Source: Clostridia bacterium
GTDB taxonomy: Bacteria > Bacillota > Clostridia > Christensenellales > Borkfalkiaceae
NCBI GenBank assembly: GCA_017507045.1
Contig: JAFWBP010000004.1
Location: 1 to 55,291, forward strand
Length of the DNA stretch: 55,291 bases
Reading direction: 5' to 3'
Each line of letters opens with the position of its first letter. The first letter of the stretch is position 1. Made by a program: the position numbers and the translations under genes. The notes beneath the pieces are model-generated. The model did no database searches. It saw only the letters and a list, made by a program, of their open reading frames with translations, and was not told the origin of the DNA. Below are positions 48,150 to 55,291 of this stretch, in pieces.

Positions 48150-49411
48150 AGGCGTGCGTTTTCACCCTTGGGTGTAAGCAAAACGAGGTGGAGAGCGCTT
48201 CCCTCATGCAGGGGCTTATCGAGCGCGGTTGGGAGGTGACGGATGAGCTTTCCTCTGCCGATCTGTACCTCTTGAATACCTGCGCGGTGACGGCGGAGGC
48301 GGAGCGCAAGAGCCGCCAGGCAATTGCTCGCATGCGTAAGCATAGTGAAATTGCTCCTATTGCCGTCTTTGGCTGTGCCGCCCAGAACAATCCCACCGCC
48401 TTTGCGGAAAAAGAAGGGGTGGCGTTCGTTTCGGGTGCGATGCGTAAGGATAAAGTTCTCGAATATATCGATCGTATGCAGGGCTCTATGCCGGAGGAAA
48501 CATGCAAGGCGGGTAGCGGTGAGATCATCACCCAATCGGAAAGCGTGTTCTGCGAGCTTCCTGTGCCGGCGCGCACCAAAACGCGGGCCTACCTTCGCAT
48601 TCAGGATGGTTGCAATCGCTTTTGTTCCTATTGCCTCATTCCATATTTGCGCGGAAGAAGCCGTTCGCGCAGTTTTGAAAGCGTGCTTGCTGAAGCCAAG
48701 GCGTGCGGTGCAAAGGAGATCGTGATCACGGGGATCGACCTCTCTTCCTATCGTGATGAAGGGCGAGGTCTCGGTGATTTACTCACGGCACTTGCAGACA
48801 TGCCTGCCCGCATTCGCCTCGGTTCACTGGAAGTGAGCGTTATTACCGAGGATTTTCTTGCTAAGATGAAAGCGGCGAAAAATGTGATGCCACACTTCCA
48901 TCTTTCCTTGCAGAGCGGTTCCAATCGCGTGCTGAGGGCAATGAATCGCCGCTACACGCGCGAGGAATACCTTGCGGCGTGCAATAGAATTTATCAATAC
49001 TTTCCGGAGGCGGCGATCACAACGGATATCATCGTGGGCTTTCCGGAAGAGAGCGAAGCGGATTTCGAAGAATCGCTCTCCATCTTGGAGGAGGCTGGCT
49101 TTTCCAAAATCCACGCCTTTCCGTTTTCTATGCGGCAAGGCACGGCGGCGGCAAAGCGAAAAGATCTTGCCGGCGCAGTAAAAAAAGAACGCATGGCGCG
49201 CATGCTTGTAGCGTGCAGGGCTACAGAAGAGAAGTACCTCGCTCGATTTATAGGGAGCGTGCAAAAAGCGCTTTTCGAAGACGATGGCGGTTACACAGAA
49301 AATTACGTTCGCGTGTACTGCGATAGGGCGTTCGAGGGGGGCATGTACGAAGTGCGGCTTTTAGAACCGTATCGCGATGGTGCGCGTTGCGAGATCATAA
49401 AGGAACTGTAA
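48146..49411 (+). CDS. mtaB: tRNA t6A37 methylthiotransferase MtaB
   Basis: A 421-residue radical SAM methylthiotransferase that converts t6A37 to ms2t6A37 in tRNAs. The N-terminal UPF0004 domain has Cys10, Cys46 and Cys77 for one [4Fe-4S] cluster. The radical SAM motif CNRFCSYC has Cys156, Cys160 and Cys163 for the second. A C-terminal TRAM-like domain (about 355-420) binds tRNA. It is coupled to rsmE by a 4-bp overlap. The hit gene follows after 12 bp. Confidence 0.97.
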   Translation: MKACVFTLGCKQNEVESASLMQGLIERGWEVTDELSSADLYLLNTCAVTAEAERKSRQAIARMRKHSEIAPIAVFGCAAQNNPTAFAEKEGVAFVSGAMRKDKVLEYIDRMQGSMPEETCKAGSGEIITQSESVFCELPVPARTKTRAYLRIQDGCNRFCSYCLIPYLRGRSRSRSFESVLAEAKACGAKEIVITGIDLSSYRDEGRGLGDLLTALADMPARIRLGSLEVSVITEDFLAKMKAAKNVMPHFHLSLQSGSNRVLRAMNRRYTREEYLAACNRIYQYFPEAAITTDIIVGFPEESEADFEESLSILEEAGFSKIHAFPFSMRQGTAAAKRKDLAGAVKKERMARMLVACRATEEKYLARFIGSVQKALFEDDGGYTENYVRVYCDRAFEGGMYEVRLLEPYRDGARCEIIKEL

Positions 49412-49423
49412 AAGGAGAATAAC

Positions 49424-49759
49424 ATGGAAAGCTGTATTTTTTGTAGGATCGTTGCAGGGGAGATCCCCTCGGCAAAGGTGTATGAGGATGAAGAGATCCT
49501 TATCTTCAAGGATATCAACCCCATCGCGAAAGTTCATCTCCTCTGCGTGCCCAAGGAGCACTATAAAACGGTTGCAGAGCTGAATTCCGCGAGAGAGGAC
49601 GTTCTTGCGCGCGCATTTTCCAAGATTGGAAGTCTCGCGCCTTCGCTGCGGCTGGAGCACGGTTTCCGCCTTGTGATGAATCAGGGCGAGAGCGCCGGGC
49701 AGACGGTCCCTCACCTGCACATCCATATTCTCGGCGGTGAGCCGCTTGGCTGGGAGTAA
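49424..49759 (+). CDS. HIT family nucleotide-binding hydrolase
   Basis: A 111-residue histidine-triad protein. CIFCRIVAGEIPSAKVYED (residues 4-22) is the typical start, with a CxxC pair that may bind zinc. The active site is PHLHIHILGG (about 95-104, HxHxH). HINT-type members hydrolyse AMP-linked substrates such as adenosine phosphoramidates. AAGGAG lies before the ATG. It is the last gene of the prmA operon before a terminator-like hairpin. Confidence 0.95.
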   Translation: MESCIFCRIVAGEIPSAKVYEDEEILIFKDINPIAKVHLLCVPKEHYKTVAELNSAREDVLARAFSKIGSLAPSLRLEHGFRLVMNQGESAGQTVPHLHIHILGGEPLGWE

Positions 49760-49843
49760 ATAAAATTGCGTCGGAAAAAGCGAACGCGCACGAAGAGCTC
49801 AACCGTTTTAAAACGGCCGTATAAAAATTCATGTTACCGTCGA

Positions 49844-49875
49844 TAATCCTTCCGAAATTTCGGGAGGATTTTTCT
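49844..49875 (+). terminator. Terminator-like hairpin containing the next gene's ribosome binding site
   Basis: An inverted repeat, aatccttccgaaa with tttcgggaggatt (49844-49869), with one G-U pair, followed by TTTTTC. It looks like an intrinsic terminator for the hit operon. Its right arm contains GGGAGG, placed 7-8 nt before the ATG at 49876, so folding would both end transcription and hide the ribosome binding site. Confidence 0.75.
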
Positions 49876-50301
49876 ATGCGCACTGTAAAAAGCATGCTTA
49901 AAGTTATGGCCGTCGTCATCCTTTCTCTTGTATGTGTGCTTTTTGCATACGCCCTGCGCCGCGCTCCCGTATTTGAAGAGGGGATTGCTTACGAATTTTA
50001 CCGCGGTACATCTTCCGCTGAAATCGTACTCTCGGAAAACCCCGCCCTCACGAAACTTTTTGCTGTAGATATTCGCGGCGAGAGCGTACGCTATGCAGGC
50101 GATCGCTACGAAGAAATTGCAGAGGAATTTAAAGCAACGCTGCTCTTCACGGAAAGTGCCGCAGGCATCACGAACTACTATCTCTATACCCCCATGCTTG
50201 AGAGAGGTGTTTTCCTCGCGGGGCATGAGGTCAACCTCCACATCGCGGTGGGCGGTGGGCAAACGGCCGCCGGCACGCCCCTCATCTTCGGCGGATTTTA
50301 A
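49876..50301 (+). CDS. Small membrane-anchored protein, faintly YwmB-like
   Basis: A 141-residue protein with one N-terminal membrane helix or uncleaved signal (VMAVVILSLVCVLFAYAL, about 10-27) and an extracytoplasmic alpha/beta domain. The end, EVNLHIAVGGGQTAAGTPLI (about 119-138), recalls the C terminus of YwmB proteins, which occur near spoIID and spoIIQ in other Firmicutes, but the protein is much shorter and the assignment is tentative. It stands 61 bp before the SpoIIQ-like gene. The ATG at 49876 has GGGAGG inside a terminator-like hairpin. The function is unknown. Confidence 0.65.
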   Translation: MRTVKSMLKVMAVVILSLVCVLFAYALRRAPVFEEGIAYEFYRGTSSAEIVLSENPALTKLFAVDIRGESVRYAGDRYEEIAEEFKATLLFTESAAGITNYYLYTPMLERGVFLAGHEVNLHIAVGGGQTAAGTPLIFGGF

Positions 50302-50362
50302 GCTTCGTGTATAAAATGCGACGGAGCCGGCAACAATCTACATACCAATTTCGGAGGATAGT

Positions 50363-51019
50363 ATGAAAGAAGAGAACACAAAAAGTAGGAAGAGATGGAT
50401 TTACTATGCGATTTTGGGGATCTGTGCGCTGCTCCTCATTGCAGGAATCGTGCTCACGGTTTACTTTGTAACGGAGAGCGGCAATAACATGGCGAACAAT
50501 CCACCCATTGAGGGGCCGGACGTTCCGGGCGATCCCAGCGGCCCAAGCGAGCCGGAGCAACCGGAAGAGCCCGATGAGCCTTCCGGCGGTGAGGAAGCTG
50601 TTCGTTTCGCAGCGCCCATTGATTGCGATTCGTATTCCGTCGTATACGGCGAGATCTACGAGAACGGCACACTCGGCTGGTGGTATCGCCATAAGGCAGT
50701 TGATTTTGATGCGGCCGCAGGAACCGAAGTACGCGCCATGGCGGATGGAACGGTGGAAGAAGTGAGCTTCAGCACCGAAACAGGGAACCTTATCACCGTC
50801 GACCACGGCAACGGCCTCAAAACAACGTACCGTTTCGTGGAACCCATTGATGGACTCGAAGCGGGCGATCGTGTGAGCAAGGGAGAAAAGATCGGCGAGG
50901 TTGCCACGGCGTACGGCATCGAAGCGTTCCAGGGTGAGCATCTGCACCTCGAGATTATGCTCGCAGGGGATTACGTTGACCCCACCGATTATCTTGAGCC
51001 GGTATTGAGCGAAAAGTAA
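50363..51019 (+). CDS. SpoIIQ-like M23 peptidase-fold protein
   Basis: A 218-residue protein with one N-terminal membrane helix (WIYYAILGICALLLIAGIVL, about 12-31), a Pro/Glu-rich linker (about 48-77) and a LytM/M23 domain. Three zinc ligands are present: His110 and Asp114 (HKAVD) and the HLH motif at 193-195. The catalytic His usually found in YxHL is missing; the sequence is TTYRFVE (about 154-160). In sporulating Firmicutes SpoIIQ links the forespore membrane to SpoIIIAH of the mother cell, and its peptidase site varies. The size, topology and YwmB-like neighbour suggest SpoIIQ, but a general M23 protein is possible. GGAGG lies before the ATG, and a terminator follows. Confidence 0.78.
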   Translation: MKEENTKSRKRWIYYAILGICALLLIAGIVLTVYFVTESGNNMANNPPIEGPDVPGDPSGPSEPEQPEEPDEPSGGEEAVRFAAPIDCDSYSVVYGEIYENGTLGWWYRHKAVDFDAAAGTEVRAMADGTVEEVSFSTETGNLITVDHGNGLKTTYRFVEPIDGLEAGDRVSKGEKIGEVATAYGIEAFQGEHLHLEIMLAGDYVDPTDYLEPVLSEK

Positions 51020-51021
51020 TA

Positions 51022-51053
51022 AAAAGGGAATCCGATGAGGGTTCCCTTTTTTG
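51022..51053 (+). terminator. Terminator after the SpoIIQ-like gene
   Basis: A 9-bp perfect stem (51022-51030 with 51042-51050) with a T6 tract, directly after the stop codon. Confidence 0.92.
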
Positions 51054-51118
51054 TGCGTTTTGGCATATTCGGCGGCGCGGTTTGCATACAATACTTCGTT
51101 CAAATTACGGAGGTATTT

Positions 51119-52582
51119 ATGCAAAAATTTATCTCGTGCGCACTCGCGCTTTTCGTGCTTTCAACCACTCTCACGGTTGCCGCGTGCGCGCCGGAGAGCA
51201 AAAATGATAGGGGCATGTACGCAATCAACATGGAGTATTGCCCTGAAACAGGTAAAATCGTTGCCGAAATGACGGCAGAAGTCGCCAACACTTCTAAGGT
51301 TGCTCTTGAGCAGCTCAAGTTTCAACTTTGGGCAAACGCATACCGCGCGGATGCGAAGTATAAGCCCGTATCCGAAACATTTGAAAGCTCCGCGTATTAC
51401 AACGGCGCAAGCTATGGCGAGATGAAGATCACAGGAGTTTCGGGTGCGCAGAGCTTCGAGGTGTGTGGCGAAGATGAAAACATTCTCTCGCTGGCGCTTG
51501 CATCTCCTCTTGCGCCCGGAGAGCGTGCTTCGGTGCAAATCTGCTTTGAGGTGCAGCTTGCCGAAATCAATCATCGGCTTGGGATCACGGCAAACACCGT
51601 TAATCTCGGCAATTTTTATCCCGTGCTCTGCCATCTTGCGAGCGACGGATTCCACGAATACGTTTATTCCTCCAGCGGCGATCCCTTCGTGAGCGAGATT
51701 GCCGATTATGATGTAACGCTCACTGTGCCCGAAAAGTATGTGGTGGCTTCCGGTTATGCCGCTGAAGAGCTTGCAGATGCAAATGCGGATGACGGGAAAA
51801 GGGCATACCATGTCAGCGCAGAAGGGGTAAGAGATGTAGCATTTGTGCTCGGCGAGAGCATGGAATGCATCACCGCCGAGGTGCAGGGAATTGAGATTGC
51901 CTATTACTACTATGGCGATACGGCGCCCGAAGAAACGCTCGCCCACGCTGCAGAAAGCCTTGCCTTCTTTTCGGAGAGCTTCGGTGGATATGCATATCCA
52001 CGCTATACCGTCGTCGAAACGGATTTCGTTTACGGTGGCATGGAATACCCAGCGCTTTGCATGATCTCTTCCGGTTTGCATGAGAGCGAGCGGCCTGCCG
52101 TCGTCGTGCACGAAACGGCGCACCAGTGGTGGTATGCTATGGTTGGAAGCAATCAGTTTGAAAGCGCGTGGCAGGATGAAGGGCTTGCGGAATATTCCTC
52201 TGCTCTTTACTTCGAGAAGCACCCCGATTACGGTATAAGCTACCATGATTTTATTGAAGCCTCGGAGCGCTCGTATCGCGCCTTCTTTTCCGTTCGCTCA
52301 CAAGTAGCAGGAGAGGTGAACACCTCCATGAACCGCCCCCTCACCTCCTATTCGGGCGACTATGAATACCGCAATATCGCTTACGATAAAGGTGTGATTC
52401 TTTTCGATCGGGTGCGTGAAACGATCGGCGAGCGGAAGCTCCTGCGTGCGCTTAAGCGTTATGCAAGTGAATATAGCGGTAAGATCGCCCTGCCATCGCA
52501 GCTTGCAGGTTGTTTTGCGGGAGCAGGTGTAAACCTTGCAGGGCTATTCGAATCTTTCACCGAGGGCAAAGCAGTTATATAA
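51119..52582 (+). CDS. M1-family aminopeptidase-like lipoprotein
   Basis: A 487-residue exported metallopeptidase. The signal peptide ends in a lipobox (TLTVAAC, about residue 22), so the protein should be lipid-anchored outside the cell. The gluzincin zinc site is complete: HETAH at 331-335 and the third ligand Glu354 in WQDEGLAEY. The exopeptidase motif GGMEYPALCMIS (in place of GAMEN, about 302-313) precedes it. The usual C-terminal helical domain of M1 enzymes is very short here. It probably trims peptides at the surface. The ATG at 51119 has ACGGAGG upstream; the longer open frame begins in the terminator of the preceding gene and is rejected. Confidence 0.9.
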   Translation: MQKFISCALALFVLSTTLTVAACAPESKNDRGMYAINMEYCPETGKIVAEMTAEVANTSKVALEQLKFQLWANAYRADAKYKPVSETFESSAYYNGASYGEMKITGVSGAQSFEVCGEDENILSLALASPLAPGERASVQICFEVQLAEINHRLGITANTVNLGNFYPVLCHLASDGFHEYVYSSSGDPFVSEIADYDVTLTVPEKYVVASGYAAEELADANADDGKRAYHVSAEGVRDVAFVLGESMECITAEVQGIEIAYYYYGDTAPEETLAHAAESLAFFSESFGGYAYPRYTVVETDFVYGGMEYPALCMISSGLHESERPAVVVHETAHQWWYAMVGSNQFESAWQDEGLAEYSSALYFEKHPDYGISYHDFIEASERSYRAFFSVRSQVAGEVNTSMNRPLTSYSGDYEYRNIAYDKGVILFDRVRETIGERKLLRALKRYASEYSGKIALPSQLAGCFAGAGVNLAGLFESFTEGKAVI

Positions 52583-52587
52583 AACGC

Positions 52588-52616
52588 TTGCTTTCAAAAA
52601 GGAATTAGGATATAAT
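52588..52616 (+). promoter_or_regulatory. Promoter of the FmdB-like gene
   Basis: TTGCTT (52588-52593), a 17-bp spacer and TATAAT (52611-52616), about 57 bp before the ATG. Confidence 0.82.
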
Positions 52617-52672
52617 GGATTTAAACGTCACGCCACAGGCCTTCGCCGCGGGTGAGAAAGGAAGGAGCAGCT

Positions 52673-52870
52673 ATGCCCATTTTATCCTACGAATGCAAAA
52701 ATTGCGGCAATAAGTTTGAAGAACTCGTTAAGTGGCACGGTGAGGCGGTGCCATGTCCGAAGTGCGGCGCCGCGTGTGAGCGAGTTTGGTCAGGCGCGGT
52801 TTATTCCGCAACGGGCAAACCGGCAAAGAATTGCAGCGGCAAATGCTCGGAATGTAGCGGCTGTAAGTGA
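52673..52870 (+). CDS. FmdB-family zinc ribbon protein
   Basis: A 65-residue protein of the FmdB/CxxC_CxxC_SSSS family. MPILSYECKNCGNKFEELV is the family start; the knuckles are CKNC (8-11) and CPKC (about 28-31). The C-terminal tail has four more cysteines (NCSGKCSECSGCK), which could bind another metal. Such proteins are small regulators or zinc-binding adaptors of unclear role. The ATG at 52673 follows AAGGAGCAG. It is the last protein gene before the second rRNA locus. Confidence 0.9.
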   Translation: MPILSYECKNCGNKFEELVKWHGEAVPCPKCGAACERVWSGAVYSATGKPAKNCSGKCSECSGCK

Positions 52871-52959
52871 GGGAAGCTCCTTTGGGAAGATTTTCAATGC
52901 CCCACCCCGAAAGCGTGTGGGCCTTGCCGAAACCATATATATAATAGGAAAGCGATAGA

Positions 52960-52991
52960 AACGAAATCCCTCGAGGAGTTCGTTTTTATTA
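52960..52991 (+). terminator. Terminator between the FmdB-like gene and the rRNA promoter
   Basis: A 10-bp stem with one mismatch (52960-52969 with 52975-52984) and a TTTTTATTATTT tract. It separates protein-coding transcription from the rRNA unit. Confidence 0.75.
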
Positions 52992-53044
52992 TTTCCCCAT
53001 ATCTTGTGTCGCTTCGCGTCTCGCATACATATATATTATGTACG

Positions 53045-53127
53045 GGGAAAATTTTCATAAATTTCCAAAAAAAAGTGCAAAAAAACTTCGAAAATTGCTT
53101 GACGAAAGGGTTTTCACATGTTATTAT
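53045..53127 (+). promoter_or_regulatory. Strong promoter with A-tract UP region for the 23S rRNA unit
   Basis: TTGACG (53099-53104), a 17-bp spacer and TATTAT (53122-53127). Upstream, 53045-53098 holds phased runs of A and T (aaaattttc, ccaaaaaaaag, gcaaaaaaac) like an UP element. The predicted start near 53134 gives a leader of about 290 nt before 23S, without 16S or tRNA. Confidence 0.88.
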
Positions 53128-53167
53128 ATGTAGGCTGTTTAACTGGTCAGCCGCCTCTTTTGAGGTG

Positions 53168-53193
53168 ATCCGTAGATTGACAACTGCATAGCA
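53168..53193 (+). other. 5' arm of the 23S precursor processing stem
   Basis: The reverse complement of 482-507 with one G-U wobble. The leader also holds a hairpin cgcatgg/ccatgcg (about 53281-53299). Together with the 3' arm it should form the duplex that excises pre-23S rRNA. Confidence 0.8.
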
Positions 53194-53424
53194 AGTACGG
53201 AGTAGCAACCCTAAGTTTCCAAAGGAGGCATGGGGGAGCGAAACGAAAAAGTATATAAGGCAAAGAAATTCTTTTTGTAGCGCATGGTGAGCCATGCGAG
53301 ACGAAAAAAATATTTAAGGTTAATACGAATTGCAAGAGAAAGCAAAAATAGCTGGAATTTTGTGAACGAATTAGTCGAGAGTAGAAGTCATAGAATTTTT
53401 GTAACGAGAGACGAGTAGAAGAAA

Positions 53425-55291
<1,867 letters not shown>

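Overview
The window looks like a near-origin stretch of a spore-forming member of the Clostridia (Firmicutes). Three things support this. The gene order from the YaaO-type decarboxylase to the dimethyladenosine transferase (about 4.9-15.4 kb) follows the Bacillus subtilis yaa/yab region beside oriC. SpmA, SpmB and a SpoIIQ-like protein are encoded. A T-box controls pheST. Most genes are moderately GC-rich, while 20.0-22.4 kb and 29.0-30.1 kb are visibly richer in A+T. No tRNA gene, CRISPR array, insertion sequence or prophage was seen.

Layout. The window opens with the 3' end of a 23S rRNA gene, a 5S rRNA gene and a terminator, and closes with the first 1.87 kb of another 23S gene. That second 23S has its own promoter and leader and no 16S or tRNA in front of it, so 16S and 23S are unlinked at that locus. 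From 1.1 to 2.7 kb lie an orphan small gene, a HAD phosphatase and two small minus-strand genes. From 2.8 to 15.4 kb comes greA-lysS-yaaO-holB-ricT, a 2[4Fe-4S] ferredoxin, yabB-rsmI, spmA-spmB (minus strand), metG-tatD-radical SAM and rsmA. From 15.5 to 19.9 kb are an alpha/beta hydrolase, a SecB-like chaperone and pyruvate phosphate dikinase. From 20.0 to 22.4 kb are a CoA-disulfide reductase-rhodanese fusion and a RlaP-type nucleotidyltransferase, both A+T-rich. A P-type ATPase (minus strand) follows, then serS, a DnaQ-like exonuclease and rsmF. From 29.0 to 30.1 kb is an A+T-rich island of small membrane proteins, one of them frameshifted. A 1,238-residue lipoprotein (minus strand) is followed by a split TSUP transporter, Ppx/GppA, maf, an MreB-like gene, T-box-pheS-pheT, a small zinc-ribbon membrane protein and tex. 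A purine permease (minus strand) is divergent from prmA-rsmE-mtaB-hit. The last genes encode a small membrane protein, a SpoIIQ-like M23 protein, an M1 peptidase lipoprotein and an FmdB zinc ribbon.

How the genes work together. Most of the window serves translation: four aminoacyl-tRNA synthetases (Lys, Met, Ser, Phe), several rRNA, tRNA or ribosomal-protein modification enzymes (RsmI, RsmA, RsmF, RsmE, PrmA, MtaB, YabB), GreA, Tex and the rRNA genes. Sporulation and envelope functions are mixed in. Promoters are close to the sigma-A consensus, usually with a 17-bp spacer. Two genes have the -10 box exactly 6 nt before the ATG and no Shine-Dalgarno sequence, which points to leaderless mRNAs.

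I found no plainly novel multi-gene system. The strongest leads are the unlinked 23S-5S unit with its 26-bp processing stem, the leaderless genes, the doubly anchored giant lipoprotein, the SecB-like protein in a Gram-positive setting, the ferredoxin beside ricT, and the A8-tract frameshift.
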